The position numbers and the translations under genes were made by a program. This document shows positions 33,051 to 40,767 of a stretch of DNA of 42,593 nt, piece after piece. The stretch's first letter is position 1. The number at the start of each line of letters is the position of its first letter. Below the pieces are notes generated by a model, which saw nothing but the letters and a program-made list of their open reading frames with translations, was not told the origin of the DNA and did not search any database. Origin of the DNA: an uncultured Bacteroidia bacterium (GTDB taxonomy: Bacteria > Bacteroidota > Bacteroidia > J057 > CALDDN01); NCBI GenBank assembly GCA_937936615.1, contig CALDDN010000018.1, positions 1 through 42,593 on the forward strand, in the 5' to 3' direction.

Positions 33051-33576
33051 CCTGCTGCCCTTGGTCGTGGTCGGCTTTGTGCTGGCTCTGGGGGCTTTTT
33101 CGTTCTGGATGATCCTGCGCGTGGGCGACGAGGCCATCGAACAGGCCGAAACCCTGCCCAACTACCTGCGTACCGAAGCCCTGAAGTACCTTGATCATCA
33201 GGGCCAGGTCTGGCTCGAAGACCTCGATACGAACGGCGACGGCCAGCCCGAAGCCATCGCCTACACCACCCGGTCGGGTGCTGCCGATACGGCAGGCGGG
33301 GCCATTGCCTTCGACCGGCTGGTCTTGATGCAGTTGGGCAAGCGCAAAGGCCGCCCGCTGCTTACGGTCGACCATACAGGTATTCGGGACTCGCTGGGGC
33401 AGCCCCTGATCGATCAGGTGGTGGCCACCCACGGCTATCGTGCCGAAACTTCGGGGACTGGAACCGGATTCCGGTTGCACCTGACGCTGCTCGATTCGCT
33501 GGGGCAACGCGCCTCGGACGAACTGACGCTGGCTTACGATGCCGCGAGCAGGCGGTTTGCCGTGCTTGCCCCCTGA
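33037..33576 (+). CDS. Membrane-anchored protein with EF-hand-like calcium loop
   Basis: Protein of 179 residues with one N-terminal hydrophobic segment (about 7-27, LPLVVVGFVLALGAFSFWMI) and the rest predicted outside the cytoplasm. Residues 62-72 (DLDTNGDGQPE) match the D-x-D/N-x-DG loop used for calcium by EF-hand, dockerin and FG-GAP proteins; it is followed by strands typical of the latter (AIAYTTRSG). I do not recognise the family. Its start lies inside the end of the FAD oxidoreductase gene (14-base overlap), implying coupled expression. It ends 11 bases from the convergent tyrosine kinase gene; a short hairpin containing the stop codon (CCCCC-TGA-GGGGG, 33569-33581) lies at the junction. 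Confidence 0.8.
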   Translation: MKRANLLPLVVVGFVLALGAFSFWMILRVGDEAIEQAETLPNYLRTEALKYLDHQGQVWLEDLDTNGDGQPEAIAYTTRSGAADTAGGAIAFDRLVLMQLGKRKGRPLLTVDHTGIRDSLGQPLIDQVVATHGYRAETSGTGTGFRLHLTLLDSLGQRASDELTLAYDAASRRFAVLAP

Positions 33577-33581
33577 GGGGG
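33569..33581. other. Short hairpin at a convergent gene junction
   Basis: CCCCC and GGGGG separated by TGA, the stop codon of the plus-strand gene. It could help transcription stop on either strand but lacks a T run. Confidence 0.3.
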
Positions 33582-33587
33582 GATCGC

Positions 33588-36011
33588 TCAGACTTTGAGC
33601 CGGCGGAAGAAGCGGCGGATGCGCTGCCAGAGCGGGCGGCGTTCGCCTGAATCGGCGTAGTAGCCCTGACCATAGGTACCACCGTAGCCGTAGCCATAAC
33701 CGTAGCCGTAGCCGTAGCCATAGCCGTAGCCATAACCGTAGCCATAGCCGTAACCGTAACGCTGTTTGACGGTGTCGACGAAGTTGAATACGAGGTAAAG
33801 CTTGCTGAGGCCGTGCTCCTCGACCAGGCGGTCGAGATTGTGGAGAAACGCTTTACGCGAGTAATCGGCCCGAAAGATGTAGAGCCCCAGGTCGCTGATC
33901 TTGAGCACGGAAATGGCATCGGTTACCAGCCCCACGGGCGAGGTATCGAGGACAACAAAATCGTAGCGGGCCGATAGCTCATCGATGAATGCCTGGAACT
34001 CAGGCCCCGAGAGCAATTCGGCGGGGTTGGGCGGCACCGGCCCCGATGTGATGATGTCCAGGTTGTTGAAGCCCGTAGACTGGATGACCTCGTCGAGGGC
34101 ATCGCGGCCAATGAGGTGCGAGCTGGCCCCGAAGTCGTTGTTGAGGTTGAAGGCAATGTGCAGGCGGGGTTTGCGCAAATCGAGGTCAACCAGAATGACT
34201 TTTTTATTTAACAAAGAGAGCACAGAGGCCAGATTGGAGGCAATAAATGACTTGCCCTCGGCACTGACGGTTGAGGTTACCGACAGAATTACTTTTTCTT
34301 TTTTGGAAAGAACAAACTGAATATTGGCTCTCAGTGCGCGGAACGATTCGGCGATAATCGACTTGTTTTGCGAAATGACTGGCAGCGTAATAACAGACTG
34401 CCGCTTGCGTGTTTTGACGATTTCGCCGATGATGGGCTTGTCGGTATGGAGTTCGAGTTCGCCCCGGAAAGAAATCCGTTCCTTGAGCGACTCTTTGAGT
34501 ATGACGATAATAAAGGCAAGGATCAGACCGATGACGAGGCTGCCGTAGAGGTAGTTCTGCCGCTTGGGCGAGACGGGCTGCGAATCGGCGTAGGCCTGGT
34601 CGATGACGCGGCTTTTGGAGGTGATGGCAGCCTTGGTGATGAGCATCTCGGTGCGCTTCTTCATCAGGTTGTCGTAGACCTCCTGGTAGTTGGTGAATTT
34701 GTTGGCTACCTGAATGAAGTCGCGTTCGAGGGAGGGGTAGTTCTGCTGCCGGCGGTCGTAGGTATCGAGGCGTTTCTGCAGATCGGCCTGCTGGGCTTGC
34801 AGGGCTTCGCGGCTCGTCTGTACCGAATGGTCGAGCAGGAGCAGCAGCTCGCGCAGGCGTTGCTCTTTTTGCTGCACGAGGCTGGTCTGACGGGTCATGC
34901 GCTGGAGCAGGGTCGAGCGGTCGAAAAGGGTCTGGTTGAATTCGGTGATCTGTTCACTGAGCACCGTCCCGAAGGCATCGGCCAGGTTGGGAGCAAAGCT
35001 CAGCGAGTCGACAGGCAGGCTGCGGGCCTGGGCAACGTAGCGTTCCAGCTGGCGCAGGGCCTGCAGCCGGAAGGCCAGCCCGTTGAGTTGGTTGCGCAGC
35101 TCGGCAATCTGACTGCTTTCGTAGCTGCGGTTAGTTTCCAGGTTGGCGATGCGGTTGCTGCGTTCGAAGCGTTCGAGGTCGCTCTGCGAGGCTTCGAGGC
35201 TGCGTCCGATATCGAACATCAGCGTATCGATGAACGATATGGTCTGGCTGATAGACTGGCGGCTGAGGGTCAGTTCGTCGGCCAGGTAGAGTTCGCAGAT
35301 TTTCTGCAGAATGGCTATGGCCCGCTGGGGCGAGGCATCGATGCAGCTGATCTCGAAGATCATGCCCGAGGGTACGATGGCCAGCTGGCCTTGAATGGCT
35401 GGTATGAGCTGCTCGACGGTAAAGACTTCGAACTCGAAACTTTGATCGGCCCAGCTGCGCCCGGGTATGCCCCGCAGGACAAAGGTAGAAGGCCCGAAGC
35501 GACAGACGGCACCCAGCACACAGTTGGTGGCCTGATCGGGCTGGCCCTGAGGATAGATGATGAAATTGACCGAATCCTGAAACTCGACCACGAATCGCTG
35601 GCCGTAGTGGGCAAAAGTTGCCGAATCGAAGCTCACCTTGAAGGGCTGGTTGCGAAAGAGGGGGCTGCTGAGCACCCGCCCCTGCTGGTAGTAGCTTACC
35701 TGCAGATCGAGCAGGCGGATCACTTTTTCGATCTGTTCGCGCGAGCGCAGAATCTGGCTCATCTCGAGCTGGCGACTCGTTTCGTCGGTAGGCGAGAAGT
35801 TGGTGCGGCTGATGACGTTATCATCCGTACCTACCTCCACCTTGAGGCGGGTTGTCGCCTTGTAGAGCGAGGGCGTCCACCGGAGCACCAGGTACGTGGG
35901 GACGTAGAGGCATACCGGTACCAGCAGCAGAATCCAACGCCCGCGGATGAGCACCCCCAGCAGCTTTCGCAGGTCGTATTCCTCGAACGGAGTGTCACGG
36001 CGAGCTTGCAT
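33588..36011 (-). CDS. Polysaccharide co-polymerase and tyrosine autokinase (Wzc/BY-kinase)
   Basis: Inner-membrane protein of 807 residues controlling polysaccharide polymerisation and export. The N-terminal Wzz domain starts with one membrane helix (about 24-44), followed by a long periplasmic part with coiled coils (about 260-460), a second helix (about 487-505) and a cytoplasmic BY-kinase domain. Walker A is TVSAEGKS (about 581-588), Walker A' is ILVDLDLRKPR and Walker B is FVVLDTSPVG (about 685-694). The C-terminal tyrosine cluster is extraordinary: 13 Tyr-Gly pairs in a row (752-776), then TYGQGYY and a basic end. In this family such tyrosines are autophosphorylated and set the oligomeric state. 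ATG 36011 is preferred to a TTG at 36023. It follows the Wza-like gene by 8 bases. Confidence 0.94.
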   Translation of the reverse strand: MQARRDTPFEEYDLRKLLGVLIRGRWILLLVPVCLYVPTYLVLRWTPSLYKATTRLKVEVGTDDNVISRTNFSPTDETSRQLEMSQILRSREQIEKVIRLLDLQVSYYQQGRVLSSPLFRNQPFKVSFDSATFAHYGQRFVVEFQDSVNFIIYPQGQPDQATNCVLGAVCRFGPSTFVLRGIPGRSWADQSFEFEVFTVEQLIPAIQGQLAIVPSGMIFEISCIDASPQRAIAILQKICELYLADELTLSRQSISQTISFIDTLMFDIGRSLEASQSDLERFERSNRIANLETNRSYESSQIAELRNQLNGLAFRLQALRQLERYVAQARSLPVDSLSFAPNLADAFGTVLSEQITEFNQTLFDRSTLLQRMTRQTSLVQQKEQRLRELLLLLDHSVQTSREALQAQQADLQKRLDTYDRRQQNYPSLERDFIQVANKFTNYQEVYDNLMKKRTEMLITKAAITSKSRVIDQAYADSQPVSPKRQNYLYGSLVIGLILAFIIVILKESLKERISFRGELELHTDKPIIGEIVKTRKRQSVITLPVISQNKSIIAESFRALRANIQFVLSKKEKVILSVTSTVSAEGKSFIASNLASVLSLLNKKVILVDLDLRKPRLHIAFNLNNDFGASSHLIGRDALDEVIQSTGFNNLDIITSGPVPPNPAELLSGPEFQAFIDELSARYDFVVLDTSPVGLVTDAISVLKISDLGLYIFRADYSRKAFLHNLDRLVEEHGLSKLYLVFNFVDTVKQRYGYGYGYGYGYGYGYGYGYGYGYGYGGTYGQGYYADSGERRPLWQRIRRFFRRLKV
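33681..33758 (-). repeat. Hexanucleotide-type repeat encoding (Tyr-Gly)13
   Basis: 78 bases made of 13 six-base units of the form TA[CT]-GG[CT] on the minus strand. The units differ at third positions (TAC/TAT, GGC/GGT), so the tract is imperfect. Gain or loss of whole units would keep the reading frame and change only the number of tyrosines. Confidence 0.9.
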
Positions 36012-36019
36012 GATTGAAC

Positions 36020-36829
36020 TCAACTAATGGTTCGTATCAGAATGATAATCGTCGGTACAAGGGTAAATAAATTGATAAGCACGATATAGGGCTGAGCTTC
36101 GCGCAAGAGTAGGGGCATGAACCGCGATTCCAGGTAAATGATATCCCCCGAGCGCATGAACAGGTCTTCGTCGCGCAGGGCCGATACGCGGTTCATGTCC
36201 ACCCAGATAATCTGTGGATCGTCGAGTCGACCTCGAATGATCTTGACTTTGTGAGCCTTGGTGGTGTAGGGAATGCCTCCGCCTATAGCAAGGGCTTCGA
36301 TCAAGTGCGTGCGCTCGGTGGGCAGCAGAATAACCGACTGCTGCCCGCCCATGCGGCGGGAATCCCCATAGAGGTACACCTTCAGGTTGGTTACCGTCAG
36401 TTCGACCGTCGGCTTGGGAAAGTAGAGGGAATAGGCTTCCTCGATGCGCAGGCGCACCTCTTCGGTGAAGCGATCCTGCACATAGAGCCGCCCGGCCAAG
36501 GGCAGATGGATGTAGCCATCGACGTTGACCACGTAGCGTTCGTCGGCTTTGAGCTCGAAGGCCGTCTGGCCCAGTTCGGCGGGCAGATTGAGGAGGCGGA
36601 TGCGCAGTTCATCGCCCGACTGAATGCGGTAGCGGTAGTTGCGCAGCGAATCGATACCGGGCTTGAGCCGGATGACGGCCTGACCGGCCCGACGGCCTTT
36701 GCGGTAATATTTTTCGTGAACGGGGTCACGAAACAGGTTGGTGTCGCGCTGCAGGCTGCAGCCTGCAGCCAGGAGCCACACCCCTGCCAGCAGAAAGGCC
36801 CAGCGGCCTGCGGCTCCAGCTTCGAGCAT
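36020..36829 (-). CDS. Polysaccharide export outer-membrane lipoprotein (Wza-like)
   Basis: Lipoprotein of 269 residues; residues 1-24 form a lipoprotein signal ending in LLAAGC, with C24 the lipidated residue. A Poly_export domain follows (YRIQSGDELRIRLLNLP, then VVNVDGYIHLPLAGRLYV), then an SLBB-type segment (VYLYGDSRRMGG, EALAIGGGIPYTTKAHKV) and MRSGDIIYLESRF. It ends in a hydrophobic helix (about 245-266, PYIVLINLFTLVPTIIILI), the place where Wza homologues span the outer membrane. ATG 36829 is chosen over a GTG at 36841 because the signal peptide then has normal length. It is followed after 8 bases by the tyrosine kinase gene and preceded by its own -7 box. Confidence 0.92.
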   Translation of the reverse strand: MLEAGAAGRWAFLLAGVWLLAAGCSLQRDTNLFRDPVHEKYYRKGRRAGQAVIRLKPGIDSLRNYRYRIQSGDELRIRLLNLPAELGQTAFELKADERYVVNVDGYIHLPLAGRLYVQDRFTEEVRLRIEEAYSLYFPKPTVELTVTNLKVYLYGDSRRMGGQQSVILLPTERTHLIEALAIGGGIPYTTKAHKVKIIRGRLDDPQIIWVDMNRVSALRDEDLFMRSGDIIYLESRFMPLLLREAQPYIVLINLFTLVPTIIILIRTIS

Positions 36830-36845
36830 GCGAACTAACACAACA

Positions 36846-36853
36846 CGAAGTTA
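36846..36853 (-). promoter_or_regulatory. -7 element (TAnnTTCG variant) before the Wza-like gene
   Basis: TAACTTCG on the minus strand, 16 bases before ATG 36829. A TTG lies 25 bases further upstream, longer than the usual spacing. It would allow the export pair to be transcribed apart from the cargo gene at 36893. Confidence 0.4.
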
Positions 36854-36892
36854 AGCAGTTTCGCTGCTGCCGCGCTGCCAAGGGGGAGCCAA

Positions 36893-38563
36893 TCAGTACC
36901 GGACCAGTTTTTGAAGGCTGCGCTGCCCCTGGCTTTCGATGATGACCTGGTAGGTACCTGAGGCCAGAGCCGAAACGACAGGCGTGAGGTCGACACGATT
37001 GGAGCCGGCTTCGAGCCGCACATCCTGCCGGTGCAGGCGGCGGCCCAGCAGGTCGACCAATTCGATGCGTATGCCCTGTGCCTCGGACAGATCGACAACC
37101 AGCTCCAGGGTGCCCTGCGAGGGGTTGGGGTAAAGCACAAAGTCGGTATGGTGCAGACCATTGCGGCCCTCGATGCGGGCTTCTAGAATATTGGAATACT
37201 CTACTTGGCCGTTGTGGTTGAGCTGACGCAGGCGGTAATAGTAGGTGGTGTTGAACTCGACGCGGCGGTCGATGTAGTCGTAATTGGCTTTGCGGGAACC
37301 TTGGTCGGCGCGTGCTGGGATGCCCGCGGCCAGGGTCTGGAAGGTACGCAGATCGGTCGAACGCTGCACGTCGTAGGAGAGGGCCATTTCCTGACCTTCT
37401 TTCGACCAGAAGAGGCGGATGCTGCGTTCCAGAGGCTGTACGGCGAAGCTGAGCAGCTGCACGGGCAGCGGATCGTCCGAATACATGGGGTTGATCTTCG
37501 AGAAACGGCGCAGGCCCTGAACAGCGATGTCGTGAAAGGTCGTGGTGCGGAAGCAGTTCGTGCCGTCCGGTTTGTGTACCCTGAACTGATTGGCCGGATC
37601 GCCGGTGTGGTTGAACTGGCAGGTGATTTCCGAGCTGGAGGGTGGCGTTCCACGGGGATTGACAACGAGGGTGTACTCGTCGCCGGGTACAAGCATCTCA
37701 GCCACCACGGTCGGAGAGGTCAGTGTACGGGTTTCGTAGGCGTGGTACTCCCACATGAAATCGGTATCGAAAATGGTTACACCGCATTCGGGGTCCTTGA
37801 TGCCACCGGATTGGGTAAGAAAGCGGCCATCGAACATGACGATGTTGTGGTTACCCACCGAGGAAGGCGAGGGCTGAATCTGGAAATGCTGCAGGCCGCG
37901 GCCTTTGACTCCTACGGGGAAGTTGTAGATCGTTTTGTCGTCGCTGGCAAACCAGCGCAGCGTACCGTTGATGTAGTTGCTTTCGCGGATAGTCGGGCCT
38001 CCCTGCAGAAAGGTTCCTGGGGGAACGCTCAGCGTTACGGGATTGGACGGCGTATCGTCTTCGAGCTGCACAAAGTGCGCGTTGGTGCTCACGATGCACT
38101 TCTGGGCGGTAGAGGACATGTTGAGCTCGCCGCCTGGCTGCACGACCAGCGGAGCATTGAGGTTCAGCTCGTCGACCACGACATTGACGCGGCCAAACTT
38201 GAAGGCATTGTTGGTTACCGAAGTGGCTGTATGGGTGTACTGGATGACGGCATCGGCTGCGGCATTCCGAAATTCGACCGTCGAGGTCGGGTCGCTGCTG
38301 AAGCGTCCGTCGTTGTAAAAGCCCCCAAAGACCTGCAGGAACGACGAACCGGTCATGCGCAGCAGGCCGTTACTTTGGATGCGGACGGCCTCCTGGCTTG
38401 AGTTAGCCGTTGTAATGAAAACACCCGGCCCGTTGCTCAGATGGACCTCGGCCCCCACAATGTTCATGACTTGCGCCTGCACGCAGGAACCGGAGACCCA
38501 ACTGGCTATTTGGCCGAGCACCAGCAGCAGGACTGCCGGCAGGATATAGGAAAAACGTTTCAT
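36893..38563 (-). CDS. Secreted protein with type IX secretion sorting domain
   Basis: Exported protein of 556 residues. The signal peptide (residues 1-31) has a hydrophobic core (ILPAVLLLVLGQIASWV) and ends CVQAQ. The N-terminal half (about 35-300) is rich in short beta motifs with Asn, Thr and Gly (for example NIVGAEVHLSNGPG) typical of repeat-rich surface proteins. A fibronectin-like region follows (about 375-460, VQLLSFAVQPLERSIRLFW, YYYRLRQLNHNGQVEYSN). The last ~85 residues form a T9SS tail: DFVLYPNPSQGTLELVV, RIELVDLLGRRL, GTYQVIIESQGQRSLQKLV. It is the first gene of a same-strand set with the Wza-like and Wzc-like genes 63 bases downstream, which may link it to the capsule or matrix; that link is inferred from position. 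Confidence 0.9.
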   Translation of the reverse strand: MKRFSYILPAVLLLVLGQIASWVSGSCVQAQVMNIVGAEVHLSNGPGVFITTANSSQEAVRIQSNGLLRMTGSSFLQVFGGFYNDGRFSSDPTSTVEFRNAAADAVIQYTHTATSVTNNAFKFGRVNVVVDELNLNAPLVVQPGGELNMSSTAQKCIVSTNAHFVQLEDDTPSNPVTLSVPPGTFLQGGPTIRESNYINGTLRWFASDDKTIYNFPVGVKGRGLQHFQIQPSPSSVGNHNIVMFDGRFLTQSGGIKDPECGVTIFDTDFMWEYHAYETRTLTSPTVVAEMLVPGDEYTLVVNPRGTPPSSSEITCQFNHTGDPANQFRVHKPDGTNCFRTTTFHDIAVQGLRRFSKINPMYSDDPLPVQLLSFAVQPLERSIRLFWSKEGQEMALSYDVQRSTDLRTFQTLAAGIPARADQGSRKANYDYIDRRVEFNTTYYYRLRQLNHNGQVEYSNILEARIEGRNGLHHTDFVLYPNPSQGTLELVVDLSEAQGIRIELVDLLGRRLHRQDVRLEAGSNRVDLTPVVSALASGTYQVIIESQGQRSLQKLVRY

Positions 38564-38859
38564 GATCGGGGGCCGCTCGAAACGGTCTGGAGTTTTATTT
38601 TGGGTACTAATTTACATAAAATTCATCTCTTTACCAAGTACGCTTAACACGTTCCAGACGTTGCCCCCAGGCCCAAAAATTCCGTAACAAATTCCGATCT
38701 ATAACACATTAAAGAATAAAAAAACATAAAAACAATAAAATTTACTAAAAAAAAACAACAAAAAACAAAAAATAAAAACTATTTATTCCGATTCTGAAGC
38801 CGTGGTGAACCGCAGAATTTTCGTTTCTTTGCAGCCCGTCGGCTTGACCTCATTCATCC
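38564..38859. other. AT-rich divergent intergenic region
   Basis: About 296 bases between the T9SS cargo gene and der, with a long stretch of A-rich sequence (38710-38785). TTTCTTTG at 38824-38831, one base off the -7 consensus, may be the der promoter. No convincing minus-strand box or gene was seen. Confidence 0.5.
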
Positions 38860-40185
38860 ATGAACCCCAGCAGTGGCATCGTTGCCATCATTGGCCGGCC
38901 CAATGTGGGCAAATCGACGCTGTTCAACCGGCTGGTCGAACAGCGGCAGGCCATTGTCGACAATGTGCCGGGCATCACCCGCGACCGGCTCTACGGAAGC
39001 TGTGAATGGAACGGGCGACGCTTCACGGTCATCGATACGGGCGGCTATGTGCCCGAGTCCGAAGATCTCTTCGAGGCTGCCATTCGCGAGCAGGTCGAGA
39101 TCGCCCTCGATCAGGCCGATGTCATCCTCTTCGTAACCGACGTTACCGAGGGCATCCACGTAACAGAACATGCCATCGCCGATGTGGTGCGCCGCCACGG
39201 CAAATCGCGCGTGCTGCTGGTGGCCAACAAAACCGATACCTACGAACGGGCCGCACAAGCCGCCGAGTTCTACGGCCTGGGACTGGGGCAGCTCTTTACC
39301 ATCTCGGCCATCAACGGCTCGGGCACCGGCGACCTGCTCGATGCGGTCGTCGAGGCCCTGCCCCCGCCCGATCCCGATGCCCGCGACCTCGAGGCCATCC
39401 CCAAACTGGCCATCGTCGGGCGGCCCAACGTGGGCAAATCCAGCCTTGTCAATGCCCTGCTGGGCCAGGAGGCCCACATCGTTACCCCGATTGCCGGCAC
39501 AACGCGCGACAGCCTCATGACACGCTACACGGCCTTCGGCTTCGACTATTTTTTAGTAGACACAGCCGGCTTACGAAAAAAAGCGAAGATCAACAACAAC
39601 ATCGAATTCTATTCCACCCTGCGAACCTTACGGGCCATCGAGGCCTGCGACCTGGCCATTCTGCTCGTCGATGCCACCGTCGGGATGGAAGGTCAGGACC
39701 TGGCCATTCTGCGCACCATCACCCAGCAGCGCAAGGGCCTGATCATCGCGGCCAACAAATGGGACCTGGTCGACAAATCGATCGTCGGAGCCGACCGCAT
39801 CCTTCAGCAGGCTATCGAACAGCGCATCGCGCCCTTGAGCCATATACCCATTCTGCTGATCTCGGCCACCGAGAAAACACGCATCCACAAACTCATGGAG
39901 ACGGTGCGTCAGGTCGTCGATGTCCGCAGCCGCCACATCCCGACGCGGGAACTTAACGAAAAGCTGCTGCCCATCATCGAGCAGACCCCGCCCCAGACTT
40001 CGCGCGGACGGCGCATCCGCATCAAGCACATCACCCAGGTGCAGGGCCGCGTACCCTCCTTCGTCTTTTTCACCAACCATCCCGACGGCATCGCCGAGCA
40101 CTACCGCCGCTTCCTGACCAACGTGCTGCGCCGCGAATATGGCTTCGTGGGCTGGCCCATTTCACTGTTTTTCCGGCAGTCATGA
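38860..40185 (+). CDS. der: Ribosome-associated GTPase Der (EngA)
   Basis: Essential double-GTPase for maturation of the large ribosomal subunit. The 441-residue product has two G domains in tandem: GRPNVGKS at 12-19 with DTGGYV (59-64), and GRPNVGKSS near 187 with DTAGLRKKAK. A C-terminal KH-like domain (from about 350) has RVPSFVFFTNHPDGI and FLTNVLRREYGFVGWPI. Length and motif order are as in the family. The stop codon overlaps the ATG of the downstream MerR-like gene as ATGA, so the two are coupled. Confidence 0.97.
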   Translation: MNPSSGIVAIIGRPNVGKSTLFNRLVEQRQAIVDNVPGITRDRLYGSCEWNGRRFTVIDTGGYVPESEDLFEAAIREQVEIALDQADVILFVTDVTEGIHVTEHAIADVVRRHGKSRVLLVANKTDTYERAAQAAEFYGLGLGQLFTISAINGSGTGDLLDAVVEALPPPDPDARDLEAIPKLAIVGRPNVGKSSLVNALLGQEAHIVTPIAGTTRDSLMTRYTAFGFDYFLVDTAGLRKKAKINNNIEFYSTLRTLRAIEACDLAILLVDATVGMEGQDLAILRTITQQRKGLIIAANKWDLVDKSIVGADRILQQAIEQRIAPLSHIPILLISATEKTRIHKLMETVRQVVDVRSRHIPTRELNEKLLPIIEQTPPQTSRGRRIRIKHITQVQGRVPSFVFFTNHPDGIAEHYRRFLTNVLRREYGFVGWPISLFFRQS

Positions 40186-40520
40186 CCACGGGTGCAGATT
40201 CGGATGGGGTACGCCGCTACTGGACGCTGGCCCAGATTGCCCGCGAACTCGACGAAAAACCCGCCCAGCTGCTCTACTGGGAAAAGCAGCTGGGGGGCAT
40301 GGGCTTTCAGCTCAGGCCACGCGGCATCAAACGCTACGGAGCCGACGAAGTAGAGACCTTCCGCCGGCTGCATTACCTGATCCGTGCCCAGGGCTATTCG
40401 ATTCAGGGAGCCTGCCGCCACCTCAGCGAAGCGGGAGCGGCCGCCCAACGCCACCACCACCTGCGGCAAACCCTCGAAGAAATCCGCCGGCTGCTCTTGC
40501 ATCTGCGGGAAAATCTTTAA
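40182..40520 (+). CDS. MerR-family transcriptional regulator (short)
   Basis: DNA-binding protein of 112 residues with the MerR winged helix at the N-terminus: RRYWTLAQIARELDEKPAQL, then LLYWEKQLGG, RPRGIKRYGADEVETFRRL and a helical end. No ligand-binding or metal-binding domain follows; the family in Bacteroidota includes short versions of this kind near housekeeping genes. It is translationally coupled to der through an ATGA overlap. Its stop codon (TAA, 40518-40520) forms the first bases of the promoter box of the downstream tRNA gene. The target is unknown. Confidence 0.88.
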   Translation: MTTGADSDGVRRYWTLAQIARELDEKPAQLLYWEKQLGGMGFQLRPRGIKRYGADEVETFRRLHYLIRAQGYSIQGACRHLSEAGAAAQRHHHLRQTLEEIRRLLLHLRENL

Positions 40521-40525
40521 CTTTG
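40497..40525 (+). promoter_or_regulatory. Promoter of tRNA-Pro overlapping the end of the MerR gene
   Basis: TTG at 40497-40499, an 18-base spacer and TAACTTTG at 40518-40525, an exact consensus match. The TAA of the box is also the stop codon of the upstream gene. The mature tRNA begins at 40547. Confidence 0.65.
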
Positions 40526-40546
40526 CCCTCTCAATTAGACTAACTA

Positions 40547-40620
40547 CGGAGAGTAGCTCAGCCCGGTAGAGTACACGTCTGGGGGGCGTGTGGCCGCAGG
40601 TTCGAATCCTGTCTCTCCGA
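40547..40620 (+). tRNA. tRNA-Pro (anticodon GGG)
   Basis: A 74-base cloverleaf. The acceptor stem pairs CGGAGAG (40547-40553) with CTCTCCG (40613-40619) and A40620 is the discriminator. The D arm is GCTC/GAGT around AGCCCGGTA; the anticodon stem is CACGT/GCGTG with loop CTGGGGG, giving anticodon GGG at 40581-40583; the T arm is GCAGG-TTCGAAT-CCTGT. CCA is not encoded. It reads CCC and CCT proline codons, plentiful in this GC-rich genome. Confidence 0.95.
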
Positions 40621-40632
40621 CCCCCTCCACCA

Positions 40633-40661
40633 GCCTGCGATCGGTCGCAGGCTTTTTTTTT
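40633..40661 (+). terminator. Intrinsic terminator after tRNA-Pro
   Basis: GCCTGCGA (40633-40640) and TCGCAGGC (40645-40652) form an 8-bp perfect stem with a 4-base loop, followed by nine T (40653-40661). It separates the tRNA from mpl. Confidence 0.9.
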
Positions 40662-40729
40662 CGATCCTCCACCGCAGAAAGAAGAAGAAACTCCATTGAA
40701 GCCACAACACCGTGGGGCTCAAAAAAAAC

Positions 40730-40737
40730 TTAGCTTT
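40730..40737 (+). promoter_or_regulatory. -7 element of mpl
   Basis: TAGCTTTG, an exact TAnnTTTG match between the tRNA terminator and ATG 40768. It supports ATG 40768 as start and rules out any start inside or next to the tRNA gene. Confidence 0.55.
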
Positions 40738-40767
40738 GAAGTTTCACAAGCCGGTATTGAGGCCCGG

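Noticed and set aside
33681-33758. Possible CRISPR or intergenic microsatellite
   Set aside because: The units are contiguous, six bases long and lie in frame inside the tyrosine kinase gene.
34368-36017. A 549-codon open frame on the plus strand opposite the tyrosine kinase gene
   Set aside because: It mirrors the codon bias of the real minus-strand gene; its translation resembles no family, and the minus frame has a full Wzz/BY-kinase architecture.
40588-40767. An N-terminal extension of mpl starting inside tRNA-Pro
   Set aside because: It runs through the tRNA and its terminator, and the -7 box at 40730 places transcription start after it.
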